DNA of 64,000 nt from Periglandula ipomoeae IasaF13 (lineage: Eukaryota; Ascomycota; Sordariomycetes; Hypocreales; Clavicipitaceae): assembly GCA_000222875.2 (NCBI GenBank), contig AFRD01000077.1, positions 35,843 to 99,842 on the forward strand. Direction: 5' to 3'. The position numbers and the translations under genes were made by a program. Positions 1 through 12,158 of the stretch are shown piece by piece. The notes below the pieces were generated by a model. It ran no database searches. It saw only the letters and a program-made list of their open reading frames with translations, and had not been told where the DNA came from. Numbering within the stretch: position 1 is the stretch's first letter; each line of letters opens with the position of its first letter.

Positions 1-1447
1 AAGAGGTGCAAGCATGCGAAGACGTAGGGATATGTGTCTTCTCTGCTCTGGCGTGGGCGGTGATGAAAGGCCGTTACTAGAGCGTAAAACGCTCAGCGTT
101 GCAGGTTTCTGAGGCCGTTTTACCTACCTACCTAGGTAGAGAGCTGGACTGCACGCGGTGGTGGAAAGCTTGCGCTGCTTTGCGTTTTGCCCACCAGACC
201 AGTTAACTGGCTGACGACGATCGGTGTGTCGATCGGCCGTGGCGCACTGGCGCGTGATCTTTAATTAGCCCCATCGCTGCAACCCACTGCGTGACGGCGC
301 CGAGCTGGGGACATTGATCAGTTGACGGTTTCCAAGCCGCTGCGGCTTCTAAATATGAGCACTTGGGTTCAGTAAGCCTCGAGCATACCATTGACACCTC
401 GTCTTGATTGTTTGGCCACTTGTGGTCTAGCCAGAATCTGGCTGGGGCCACCTGACCGATTCATCCCGCTGCGCTTGCCAGTCCACGCTCGGCCAACAGA
501 TCTGCAAAACAGTTCGTGCAGCAGTGGCCATCAGAATCTGGCCGAGCTCATTGGACTGTGCCAGGAGCCTCGTAATGTAGGAGGACTCTACTGTGTAGAA
601 CAACATCACAATAAATGTAAGAAACAGAGTAGAAAACGGTTTGATTTCTAGTATCAAGCAACACGTCCATCCAGAATCGCAGTGTGGTTAAACGTACTAC
701 GTTACCTAAACTAAGGATGCTTCTGTGGCCGAATACTTATATTCTAGGGCTGTCATCCTCTCAATCTCGAGGAATAGAGCGCATTTGTTAGTAGCACACG
801 ATCTCAAAGCTGCTATGGACGACCACATCCTTACCCACAACACAACATATATTCGATTATCCAAATGTCCTGGTGCCACGCATCTGAGATGATCCCGCAA
901 TAAATCGGTGCGGCGAGCCACGACAAGCATGTGTAACCGTATGTATCTCAAGCCTCGTGCTATAGTCTACCTACACAAGACATTATGTCTTTCCCTCGTC
1001 AACGCAAGGAGAATGTATCCCATATTACTGGGAATAAGCAACTATTGGACTCTGGCAGAGCTAAGCTCGCTGCCGAGATCGGCCTTCATTGTGCTCATGA
1101 TATATAACCACCTGGGTCCTCCTTGATAGGTACACTATGCAAGCGGTATTTCAACACATTCTTGGAAATATAGACAAGTTCTCGAGATGCCAGCAGAGCT
1201 TTAGGTAGCGCCGCCTGCTCACGTTATCAGCGGCAAGTGAATGCAATACTGTGCGAGGAGCATTTTCATCGTTCCACTCCAAAATCCCTCGCCTCATTCA
1301 CAGACTTAACAAGACCAGAACGCTTGTATCCCCTTTTGCGGGATGGTGTACGCCTGATTGACTTGTACCTTTCGCGCGACTCGCTTACCAGCCTCGATGC
1401 GGAAAAACGATCGGTAGCTTGCACTGCCACCGATGCTAATGCCTCGA
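1..1447. other. intergenic, no supported gene
   Basis: This stretch holds only short overlapping frames with no recognisable family and no convincing splice structure. A TACCTACCTACCTAGGTAG-type sequence at 121-139 belongs to the TACCTAGGTA palindrome family seen elsewhere in the window. The right end is the 3' flank of the Skt5-like gene. Confidence 0.6.
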
Positions 1448-4405
1448 CTACATGACAACCTGGGCGGAAGAAGTCAGTTACCTAACCGCCAGCTAAAATT
1501 GGGCAAAATGGTAAACCATATGTACTTACACAATCACATTCCTGTTTACCCTGCGGAATTCCCATATCTTCAAAGGTAGCTGGACCCTTCGCTGGCTTTG
1601 CGGGTGCCGTTGCAGCAGTTTTGAGGCCTGGCCCAGACGGAGCAGTTGATTCGACAGGCCGCTGTGAAGGAACACCGGGCGGCACGCTCCCAGTTCTACC
1701 ACCCGTCGTACTAGGTCGGGTGTGGCTTGGAGGTGCCTGGCTGAAGCCACTAGAGGTCCTCGGAGGCTGAGTTGCATCGTGATGTGGCATTGAACTCAAT
1801 CTCTCGGGGCGCCCAGTTGCACCTGGAACTCTAGAAAATCTTTCGTAATTTTGAGGTGTGATACGCTGGTCGTGTTGCAGAGGTATATCTGAGCCAGGAC
1901 GTGACGAGGTTCGAGGGGCGTGTTCCCGTCCAGAGTCGAGGAAATTTGGTAGTCCTGAGGGGTACGGTTGTCGTGGAGGCTGCTTCTGCAGCTTGTTCAT
2001 TGCTACATTGTGACCGCCGGGCGTTTGAGCACTCGAAGATCCGCTATATGAATCGTCCGCAGTGTACGGCCTCTCGCTGCCTGAATGAGGGCCGGGACTT
2101 GGTTGCCTGTACCCACTCACAGGTCCTTGGGGATCCCATCCGGCAGAAGCAACTCGTCCCCGAGGATTGCTTGCATTAATAGGGGGCTGCAAACTTCCCG
2201 TAGAATGGGACGAAGGCATTTGATGTGGCCCGGATGGTTGCGGTTTGATGCCGAACGCACTGGAGGGTCTATCCGCATGGGGTCCTTGCATAGGCTTGGG
2301 GCCAGAGCCGCATCTGATGTTTGTCGGTACTCTAACATCATCTTCTGGATAAGGCGCAGTAGAGTGAGGGCGATTCACGCTTAGAGGCGCTTGACGATCA
2401 TCATCTGGATATGGTGCCGCGGAGTGTGGACGAATCGGCGCCTGAGGGTTGCTCTCGAGGCGGATGCTAAAAGCAGGGGGTCGATCTGAGCCGACAACAG
2501 ATGCCCTTGATGGGTCAGGGAAATTCACGTGGTCCGAGACGATGGTTGGCTTGATGCCCGGAGATGGTTGTGGAGAGACTCGTGGAGAGCCAATTGCAGC
2601 CATAGGTTTCGTAGAGGCTTGTGTAGGCACTGACGTGTTACTCTCGTTCACGGCTGCTGTGTTTTCATTTAATGTAGGCATTTGCTGAGGCTGTTTGAAT
2701 CGCTCTGGTCGCTTCCCTCTCTGCGAACCGTGCTGTGACTTGATCCTGGTCAATGTCGTCGTTCCATGGTCCTTCTTGGAAAGACTCTGATCATGGTTCA
2801 GTGATTCCAACCGACCCATGGCATCTTTGTTGCCATGATCGGCTGCCAATTGATACCACTTGCGTGCATCCGATATGCTTTGATTTACATGGATGCCGAT
2901 CTCGTAGTAGTATCCCATGGCAAATTCACCGGTCGGAAGCTTCGAGGCGGCTGCTTCCTTGGCGTATTTGAAGGCAAGCTCCTCGTTCTTCTTGAAAACG
3001 CCCTCATACCCGAATAAGAACCATCGACTCACGCCTAGAGCAGCTTCTGGAAGCCCCTGTTTCGCAGCTAGGCCATAATAATGTAATGAGTAGGACGGAT
3101 TAAAATCACATCCGAGCTGGCACAGTTCGTGAGCCTGGCCCATTTTGAGCTGAGCCTTGGCGAACCCCAAATACGCGGCCTTTTCGACATACATTTTCGC
3201 GGTCTCCAAGTTATATGCCAGCAGACCATCGGGTATCGTGATGTCTGGCAGATCGCGACCTACTAGCATGCCGTAAACGTACGCCCCTTGCGGCGCATCC
3301 TCATCGGAGCTGTCTGCCGCAGACTTAATCCGCTCCAAGCCACCAGTGTAATCTTTCGATTCGCCGTGCTGACCGAGAAGACTCATCATACCCATACGAT
3401 ACAAGGCTGCTGAGTCTTTCAAACTCATACCCCTACAATAGTGTTCCTTAGCTTTTGACATGTCGTTGGACTGTTCGAAAAGCATGCCCATGCGGTATTC
3501 GGATCTCGCATCCCCCAGCTCGGCCGCGCGCTTGTAGCCACTGTACGCCTCTCGTTTATCAACGCGATGCCCGAACTTGCCAAATTCTAACCACTTGGAG
3601 CGGATATACAAAGCATCTGGGTGTTCCTGTCCGGCCAGATAATTGACTATGTTGAGTGCATCAACACGAAGCTCATGTTCGATGCGAGGCGTAGCTGGTC
3701 GAGATCTTTCTGCAGACTCCCGTGCCACTGCATCCATAGCGATTTCGGCCCAAATGAGGACATCACGGGCCCAGCTAATTTGCATATTCACATTCTGCGA
3801 GTGTAGGACGTGTTTCCGGGCATTCCATAATATCTCTTCCTTCGCATCGTCTGCTGGGGGGATGTTGTCACCGGTAACTTTCGGAAAAGGGGAAAACGAC
3901 GGCGCATCTCTCCCCATAGTATCGAGGTGTTGAGCTCGGCTGTCAGAATCCTTGTATGCCGTAATGTCGGCGTCAGCGCCAGGTATGCCTTTCTCGAGTG
4001 GTTTTGCAGACTCGTTGCCGCTGTAAATCCCTTGTCTTGTGACGTTTGAGAGGCTCGAGGTGCCTTCTTTATGCGATGACGTCTCATTTGAATCTCGCCG
4101 TTCGCTGTCTCTCGCTTCTAGCTCCAGACGTTGCAAGTCATCTTGCATATTCTGGGGCACCTGAGGGGTTACTCTGGATGTTGAATTGTCAGTCAAGGCC
4201 CCACATGGCCAGTCTGTTGCATTTTATCCCACTCGTCGTAGCTCCTTTCCTCGAACGTTTTGGTGAAGGGGGATAACGACGTAAACCGCGGTGGGGGAAG
4301 ACGTCGGTTTTCAACGAACCTTTGTGGAGAAGGGGCAACGACCTCGGGCATATAGTAATCATCAAAGCCGCCGGGCACGAAAGTTGCACCAAACTGAGGG
4401 GCCAT
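1448..4405 (-). CDS. CHS4: Skt5/Chs4-like chitin synthase activator (Sel1 repeats)
   Basis: Predicted activator and localiser of a class IV (Chs3-type) chitin synthase at sites of wall growth. The body is one long frame. Roughly residues 225-505 hold tandem Sel1/TPR-like repeats (motifs such as YRMGMLFEQ, KAAYLGFAKAQLKMG, KWYQLAADHGNKDAM), followed by a long Pro/Ser-rich low-complexity tail. Proposed exons on the minus strand are 4405-4233, 4173-1530 and 1459-1448, giving about 942 aa. The last exon is only 12 nt and encodes Val-Val-Met-stop. Joined to the preceding Cys it creates a CVVM CaaX box, the lipidation signal known in Skt5/Chs4; the intron (1529-1460) has a GTAAGT donor and a CAG acceptor. 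The body frame has no ATG near 4196, so a first exon starting MAPQFGATF at 4405 was joined through a weak GTGGGA donor with a CTGAC branch point. That N-terminal join is the uncertain part; an in-frame ATG at 4552 is the alternative start. Confidence 0.82.
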
Positions 4406-4605
4406 CTCTACGGCTGATGGGCTATTTTTCGTTTCGGCACCTAAGGTATCAGACTCTCTTTCAGGGCAGAAGATGTGCAAGAATAATGTGGAAGATACGT
4501 CGGCTCGGATACGCGGCGCTGGAGCCCGGCTGTGCCAGATGAAGAACTCCAAGCCGCGACACGTATTTTGAAGGCAACAGAAGCGGAGAGCAAATAGGAG
4601 GGCCC

Positions 4606-4626
4606 GGGGGGGGGGGGGGGGGGGGG
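4606..4626. repeat. 21-nt G homopolymer
   Basis: An uninterrupted run of 21 guanines on the plus strand lies about 200 bp upstream of the proposed Skt5-like start. It is the longest homopolymer noticed in the window. Its exact length depends on sequencing quality. Confidence 0.9.
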
Positions 4627-5180
4627 CGGATAAACAAGTCAGATTAAAGCTACCCCTCAGGCACTTTGCTTGATCTTGCGGAAATGAGACGCAAAGGGAG
4701 GCATGGAGGCGAGCGTCGCGGGTCTATCAGACAAGAAAAAAAAGGCGGAGATGGGCAAAGCGTCGAAGCCCAACTCACCGTGACAAACACGGTGACACAA
4801 AGAGTTGGTCAGGTATAATAATAGAAGCACAACTTGGTGTGGTTTATGGTCGCAAGCCGTCCAGCGTCAGCAGACAGTGTGGCGATGCCTTCCAAGCTCT
4901 GGTAACTTGAGGCGCCGGTGGAGCACTATCTCCCCACCTGTCGGGCCCCTACAGGTGGCGTTCATGATTCCAAGCTTTGACTCGTGCATGCGAAGCCTTC
5001 CTAGGTATGTGAAAGTGCAAAAATGTACATAGAAACATAGAAAATATATATTCAATTATTATTATGGTCTAGCCCTAAGCTGCTTCTCATACAATGCATG
5101 TCGGGCAATTCTTGAAGCGAGAAGCAATGTCACATCTGATCTTTCGACAACGGATGGTCTATGGAAGGCACCGTTGCTCT

Positions 5181-5206
5181 TAGGCGTTAGTGTAGTACTA
5201 GGAAAG
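5181..5206. repeat. dispersed repeat, copy A
   Basis: A 26-nt segment begins TAGGCGTTAG and is matched at 37024-37049 with four differences. All four are transitions, each G-to-A or C-to-T from this copy to the other. The following 150 bp is AT-rich with a TATATATA box, which could be part of a degraded transposon terminus. No ORF of an element is present. Confidence 0.45.
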
Positions 5207-5837
5207 ATACGGAACCTAGTACCCTTAATCTCTCAATAGCCCCCTTGTATATGCGTATCCTTGTGTTTTTACCTTCTCTTCTGCCCTATATATACCACGA
5301 TATAGGCATAGCTTAATACTTTCACAACTGTTGACTTACAGGTTTGCTACTCGAGCTAGTACCGTTCATGTGGCCAAACGTTACGGTCCCTATGAGGTGC
5401 CACTCCACCTCCCACCGATTACCTAAGCCAGAGGGAATCGCCTCCAAGGCGCCAGCCCCTTACTTGCCCTTAGCGAAGGTAAGCTTAAGTCAATACACTG
5501 ATTGCCCTATCAAACCTGCGTACCTAGGTAGCTACACATCGTACATCTCACAGTCCCCCACTGTACCTAGGTGTGGGTTGCTATTAATACTGCTGCGACA
5601 AGATAATATATGTAGCGCCACAGTCTTCAACATCCGGTTCTTACTTTCGATGTCAGACTTACAAGCCGCCCTAAATCGGCCGAATTGCAGCCCTCGACGC
5701 GATGAACCACAACCGAATGCCCCGGCTTGGTGGTCTGAATCCGTGATTCGCCTTGCTCTACTGTTGAAGCCGCCAGCCTAGACTTCAAGCTGCACCAGGT
5801 CCATTGGTGTGTCTAATTTTGGTGGACACAGCCCCAG

Positions 5838-5864
5838 CCTCTCCTACGGACAAAGCAGGAGAGG
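5838..5864. repeat. 8-bp perfect hairpin
   Basis: CCTCTCCT and AGGAGAGG form a perfect 8-bp stem around an 11-nt loop. It is intergenic, about 450 bp upstream of the RPN12 start. No function is evident. Confidence 0.6.
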
Positions 5865-6321
5865 AAGCTCCACTGATACTGCAGAGCTGTGACAGTGAGG
5901 CATTCTCCAAAATCTTGTAATGTATGTGTTTTCGTAGGACCGGTCTTATCAAGTAGAAGAACTAGAGTAGCAGGATGCAAAATTCTTGACAGGAGCCCTT
6001 GCTTTCACCGAGAATCAGTTTTCTTCTCGTCTTGGGTGGTTTGGGGATGAAGGGCTCGGTGTGGCGCAGACATGGACCTACAATGATTACATAATCCACC
6101 CTTGCTCACACTCGCGTCGTCACCTGCCAGCTTGCCTGTTCCAGGACCTGCCACATTATTGCCAACAATCAACCAGCTGGATGCAGGACTGTGTAGCACA
6201 CTGGCACTGACACTGTTGATTAGTCTTGTTTCCCTCACGGGTGAAGCAGTCCGGAACCTTTCGATACCATTGAACAAACTCTTTCAAACACAATTTCCAA
6301 CTCGGCTGGATATCTGTCACG

Positions 6322-7216
6322 ATGGGCGATCGCAACGTAGCCCAAATCCTTGCACAACTCAAACATTCTCCGTCAATGAGCTACCCCGAAGCCAATGCCC
6401 TTTTGTCAAAGGCAAAACTCGCCCTCCTCAAACTAAATGCCCTCACCCCTAGCAATTCATCCTCGCCGCAACTTCTTGCCCTCGCCCGTGAGACATATGA
6501 GCAAGGGGCACTTTTCGCGATTCGAGCTCGCAATCCCGATGGCTTTACGCGTTATGTGCAGCAACTCCAGCCATTTTACGAACTCCCTTCGACGGTGTTG
6601 ACACCGAACCTACCCGAGAGGAATAAAGTCACCGGTCTGAGCCTTCTTCTGCTTCTCACGCAGGGTCGGTACGCCGAGTTCCACACAGAACTAGAGGGCC
6701 TAGCTAATCGAAACGGAGGAGGAAGTGCTGGTGATGTTGAAGGCGATCGATATCTGGGCTATCCTATACGATTGGAAAGGTGGCTTATGGAAGGGAGCTA
6801 TGACCGAGTCTGGAAGGCCATGAAAAGCAGCGAGGTACCTTGTGACGAATATGGTGTTTTCTCTGAGGTGAGCAGTCTCGTTGGCACGACGCAGCTTCAA
6901 TCTGGCTAAATGTCACGTTCTCCGCTGACTTCGTTCTTAGATTCTGAAGAATCAAATTCGCTCTGAGATTGCAAGCAGTAGCGAACGCGCATATCCTAGC
7001 TTGCCTATCAGCTCCACCAAGAGCCTACTTTTTCTCGATTCCGAAGGTGACGTAATTACATTCGCCAAGCACCGGGGCTGGGGAGTTAAAGATGGGCATA
7101 TTTATTTTCCGGGTACAGGCGATTCTGGCGATGATCAAAGTTCGAGCAAAGATGTAAGCCAAGTTATTATAGAGAACACCCTGGGCTACGCTCGTGAGTT
7201 GGAGACGATAGTCTGA
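6322..7216 (+). CDS. RPN12: 26S proteasome regulatory subunit RPN12
   Basis: Non-ATPase lid subunit of the 19S regulatory particle (Rpn12/Nin1/PSMD8), needed for lid assembly and ubiquitin-dependent proteolysis in cytosol and nucleus. The exons are 6322-6867 and 6941-7216, giving 273 aa, the normal size for the family. The 73-nt intron starts GTGAGC and ends TTCTTAG, phase 0. The N-terminal half is helical (ANALLSKAKLALLKLNAL); the central LERWLMEGSYDRVW segment and the C-terminal IIENTLGYARELETIV are characteristic of Rpn12. The first ATG (MGDRNVAQIL) is the only sensible start. The gene converges on coatomer alpha, with 315 bp between the stops. Confidence 0.95.
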
Positions 7217-7531
7217 GCATAGAAAGAACCTAACCTTATTGAGACTGCCTCATACAATCAAGGAGCGCTCTTGAACACCTTTTCACAATTCAATGAAAGA
7301 GGGACAATCTAGCACAGTCTCACCCTTGTAGCATGAGCTTGTGATTAATGCAGGCATTCGTCTTCTATTCATTTCATCAGATTTGTCTTGACACCTCATC
7401 TGGGTTCTTCTTTTGGTTTTTGGCCCTGGTCTACTACCCGTCGGGTGCTCGAGATTTTACAAAAGTCTACTCCCCCACTCAAGTCTCAGACCGGGTTTTT
7501 CCCACCGACCACCTAGGATATTGTGCAAACT

Positions 7532-10500
7532 TCAAGCAAAAAGTTTCAAGCCACTACCATGTTTGCCGACTTCGCATACTTCACATACTCGGCAAATAGT
7601 CCCCTTGTATCTAGAGTGGTACTTCGATCCATCAAAAGCACATTCTTCGAAGGCGCTGCCGCTGTAGATAGGTGTGTGGCTGGCAGCGCAAACATCGAAC
7701 TCGGCAAATTGGTCGAACTCAATGTCGACAGAATCATTGGGGTTCCGTTCACACTGCGTCTTGGTTCTCTTCGCCTGTTTTACGATTTGTCAGTTGAGAA
7801 TAATTTCCCAGGCTTAAATAAAAATTGGAAAATGCACTTACATTCTCTACAATTTTAGTAGAACCGCCGTTGGCAATGATTCGATTGGCAAAACTCAGCG
7901 CTGAGTTGTAATTTTTGTTTTTGATAGCGAGCTGCATCGCACTGAGGAGTGCCAGTTGTCGATGAGGGACCTCGATTTTGGGGATAGTAAAGTATGCTGA
8001 TAGTTCCAGGCTCCTCTTCAGTTTACTAGGGTCTTGAGCCACGGCATCAGGGGCCCCGAGTCTCCGCCTGGCGAGCTCGATATCCATTGCCAAAGTATAC
8101 TCGCTTGCTGAGGTGATGAGCTTTCTAGCCTCAGCAACCTCGGTTTCGCTTGATACAGCATTAACAAGGATTGCATGCAATATTCCCTTGAAAAGCCGGA
8201 TTCCATCCTCCAACTTGTTTGCTTTCATAGAGTCATATCCCTTCTGGAGATCGTTGGTTGCCAAGTGCTCCAGGTCGCGGGGCACGATGGGAAGAACTTG
8301 GCGAGGGTCGATTTCGTCGATGGTTCGACGAATGTAATTGACCAGAGCTGGAAGACCAGAGGAAGCAGGCAAAAAGCTTCTCGAGGATCGATAAACCTCC
8401 AAAAATCGAGATTTAAGTGGTGCAAAATTAACGACGCCGACTTGCCTGTTCAAAAGTTGCATTGCAGTCTCGAAAGAGCCTCCAGCAATGTGGTCGACGG
8501 CCAGTGTCGAGTTCCGTGCCCATAAGTCCGCCTCACTGCTACCAGCACCACCAGCTTCTGCGCTATCCACATTGACAAAATCTCCGTCGATATCGGGAAC
8601 ATCATCATCACCTATATCCCAGCCAGCCGCATCCTCATGATCCTCTCCGGCAAAGTCACCTCCACGTTTGGGATTTGTCTCTCCGTCTCCATCCTCGTCC
8701 AACGCCGTTTTGTCCACTGTTGCAGTTTCATCTTCGAGAGACATGCCCTCGACCTGACCAAGAAGGGCCTTTTCGAAGAAGGACTGTGAGCTTGCCTTGG
8801 TGGGCCAATTGGCTTTGAAGGTGGGAACGACTGGCTTAGGAATGCTCAATGATTCACCCAATGGAGGCATAGTAAGCTGATCCTCAGTGATCCCAGTGGC
8901 ATCTAGAATTGCTTGACATTCGTCATCAAGGCCGTGAGACTTAGCAGTCATGTAGGCTAGCGGATCTGGTAAACGTAAGTAGACGCACCTCAGTGTCAAG
9001 ATAGAACATACGTACAGAGATCAATATCTTTAAACATCTGAATGCGATCCTCGACCTCACCAAGATACAAAGCATTGTGGAATCTGGAAGTAAAATCTCC
9101 TCGATGCTCGGCAATTTTAGCCATTCTTGCTAGCTTGGAATGATCGCCCGTGGCTAAGTAGAGGAAGGATAGTTTATCAAACTGTTTCAACTTCTGATAG
9201 CACATTTCAACAATTTGGTGATTACCGTGTGCTAAAGCCTCGGAGCCGAGCCGCGCCCAAAAATTGGTCTTGTCCAATTGCTTCGCCATCTCTACGGCAA
9301 CATCGAGGTTGCCGCACTCAATGGCTAGGTCGAATCTAGTCGTCGGATCCTGCACAAATTGCAGGGCAATTTCGGGATATCCTTTCTTTTGAAGATACGA
9401 TATGATGGATTGCCCCACGAGACTAGAGGTGCGGATGATGTGCAGCATCTCTTCGTAGTTTCTTTTGATGAGTGCCAGTTTGAAGCGATATTCTGTAGGG
9501 TCAATTTGCAGGATTCTTGGCTTAGCTGCACGATCCAGACAATAGACATTGCGGCCCTTCACGCGGACCAGATAAACGGTCTGGTCCAGTGTCCGCACGA
9601 TACCATTGTCGCCATTGAGGAGGGTATACTTGACATGGTTTAGAGTCGAGTAAAGGAGCACTCCAGCATCGTCCCAAGTGGCGCTCTTGATTCGAATGGT
9701 CTCATGAAGAGTGCTGACCTGTTCGAGGGCCTTGGTTATGATCGTCACATTGTGTTTGCTGAGGAGTGCTGCATATAGGCCATCTGAGGACCAGACCACA
9801 TATTTCACTCCGTTGACGGCCAATTCGGCAGTGCTCTTCTTTTGCTGAATATCATATAGATGGACAGCCGTAGGAGTAATTATCAGAAGGTTACCCGTGC
9901 CCCCAAAGTATATGTCGCTGGTACCAATGGGTGGTTTGAATGATCGAGTGATGTTGTTAGAGAGGTCTTTGATGTCTACCGTTTGGTTGGCCACATTCAA
10001 CACCGCGAATCTGTTTCGCGCAACGAAAATTGCAGAGTTTCCAGATCCTCTTTTGGATTCAGTTGGCTCAATAGCACCGGATCCATCCTTCGGCAAATGG
10101 ACCAGCTCGTAGGACCCTCCGTCGGCAGGGGTGGTAACGAGCACAGATCTCTCGGCGGGATTGTATGACAACGTTCGGGGAGTTACCCACGGGCTGCTAA
10201 GTTTCTTTAGCGACAGCAAAGTTGGGCTTTCCACATTCTTCTGAAAATCATAAGATTTGATTTTCTTCTCCTTCGTGATGTAGAAAAGTAGATTTTGGTG
10301 CGTCGCTGATGCTGGCCTCTCACGCTCGAGCTTGAAGACCATAACTCCATTGTCGTGACCCGCTGCGAAAAGGTTGATCTCAGGGTGCGCGGCTATGACC
10401 CAGAAGCGGTCATTCTCTCGTTTGAAGGATTGAACAGCAGTACGTTTGTTGAGGTCCCAAATTCGTATTGTCTTATCCTCACCAGCTGACAAAATTAAAT

Positions 10501-11479
10501 CTTGATGAGGGTGGAAGAGACAACCGGATGCATTATGGAAGTGACCTCTGCATGTGTCAACCTCCCAAGCTTTTGTCTCGCTCATGCGCCAGAGCTTGAC
10601 TAATCTGTCGTCACCAGCCGAGACAATGAGAGGCATGGTGGGGTGAAAGGCGACCCAATTGACACCTCGATCGTGACCTTCCAGTACGAACTTCACAACG
10701 GCATCAGTGTTACCAAACATGTCTGCTTGGTTCTGGTTGGCACGGGCCATCTGATCCTCAAAGCTCATCGATGTCGGAGCGGAGTGCTTCTTTCGAAGGC
10801 CGGAGATGTCCCAAACGCGAACGGACTGGTCAAGGGATGCGGAAACAACGAGGTCTTCTTTCGGATGGAATTGGGCGCACATAGCGTAATGATTGTGGCC
10901 GGTCATTGTGCAGACTGTGCAAACTAGTCAGCATTTACCAGAGCAAAACAATAGTCTCATGCACGGCTACGTACTAAGAGAGCGGTTTTGCCAATTCCAG
11001 ATACGGATGGTTTGATCGTCCGATGACGACAAGATCCAGGGAAGCTCATGATGAAAGAACACGGTGCGGACATAGTCAAGGTGACCATTCAGAGTGAACA
11101 GACAACGTCGAGTTTGATATGACCACACCTTGATCTTGTAATCATCACCACCAGACACGAACAGGGGTTGAGTTCTGTGGAAGTCGACACCTCGAACAGG
11201 CCCGTCGTGTTCTTCGAAGCGGTCTATGAGCGTACCCATTCTGTAATCCCATAACTGAATGGTTGATGAATGAAGCGCCACAAGAATCCATGGTCTGCAA
11301 TGGCAAGTTAGGATCAGATCGAAATGAGACGTTTGGCTAGGTGATCTACCTTTTGGGATGAAAGGCGATGCCTTTCGCCCTTGAGGACTTTGACTCGAAC
11401 TGCATTTCATGTCAGAACAGTGCCTCTGCGAATGATTTATTGTATTTACCTTGGTTAACATGCCCGGGGATGACTGCAT
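7532..11479 (-). CDS. COP1: coatomer subunit alpha (COPI coat)
   Basis: Large subunit of the COPI B-subcomplex, which coats vesicles for Golgi-to-ER retrieval and binds dilysine cargo through its WD40 domain. Six exons on the minus strand were joined: 11479-11450, 11399-11350, 11294-10975, 10914-9016, 8965-7842 and 7774-7532. Together they encode 1221 aa, close to the usual 1200-1230. The first exon gives only MQSSPGMLTK. Residues 1 to about 320 are WD40 repeats (QLWDYRMGTLIDRFEEHDGP; DDYKIKVWSYQTRRCLFTL), then a second propeller and helical solenoid, and from about 815 the COPI alpha C-terminal domain. That domain ends with two Cys pairs (CRVCEVC) and GSGLKLFA. Introns of 50-67 nt carry CTGAC-like branch points. 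The start lies 679 bp from the divergent UGGT gene. Confidence 0.96.
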
Positions 11480-12158
11480 CTTGGTGGGGAGAGCAGGAAG
11501 CCGCAGCTTCGTGCGTCGATAGAGTAGAGACGCAAAGAGATTTAGGGAAACTCAGCACTACAGGAAATCGTGCAGTTCAAAAGAAGATGGGACTGTCCCT
11601 GCCGTAATATCAGATGTGAGGTGGCTGACAGGGTAGCATCAAGAGGAGTTGAGACGTGAGGGAGGTGATGGTGGCCCTTACTCCTGGCAATGGGCAATTG
11701 AGCATCGTGTCCAACTTCAATTGTGGGAACAACTCCCAATCGGTAGGACGCACCATCATTATTCCGCCTCTCTATGCAGCACACCGCCCCTCCCCCAACT
11801 ACCCCACTACAAATTTCTGCCGGGCTAACACTCCAACAACATCGGCCACTAGTCCATATTAGGACAGCTCCCAATGTGCGACTGTGTTCAGTTGCGGCAG
11901 TTCAAGCTCAGCTTCATGACCGGTGATAATAGCTCTTCAACACGAAGACTAAACTCATCACTCGTCACAATTATATTTGTCAACATCTAGACCGAATCGT
12001 GAAGGGGCAGGCTTTCGAGTGTCACATGCGCGAAATTTGTCAAAATTCGAAGATAGCCACTGCTCCAAAGTCCAGGTCTCAATATCTAGAGACGCTGGCC
12101 AGACTGAGGTAACACCTGGCTTGCTTGTATCATCAATGCATGTGATGCACGCTCAACA
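11480..12158. other. shared divergent promoter, coatomer alpha / UGGT
   Basis: These 679 bp separate the start codons of two divergently transcribed genes of the early secretory pathway. No additional gene is visible. No unfolded-protein-response element was recognised by eye. Confidence 0.55.

Larger units (their letters stand above)
4406..6321. other. intergenic, divergent promoter region
   Basis: This region lies between the divergently transcribed Skt5-like gene and RPN12. It holds a 21-nt guanine run, one copy of a dispersed repeat near 5181, TACCTAGGTA palindromes at 5521-5530 and 5565-5572, and an 8-bp perfect hairpin near 5838. A 145-codon frame at 5344-5781 lacks family resemblance and was not accepted as a gene. 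Confidence 0.55.

Noticed and set aside
4174..4196. Start of the Skt5-like protein at 4196
   Set aside because: The codon there is TTG, not ATG. An upstream exon with a compatible phase gives a better start.
5344..5781. 145-codon plus-strand frame upstream of RPN12
   Set aside because: No recognisable domain; it overlaps palindromes and repeat-like DNA.
7523..7858. 111-codon plus-strand frame antisense to coatomer alpha
   Set aside because: It is a shadow of the last coatomer exons, which are confirmed by the conserved C-terminus.
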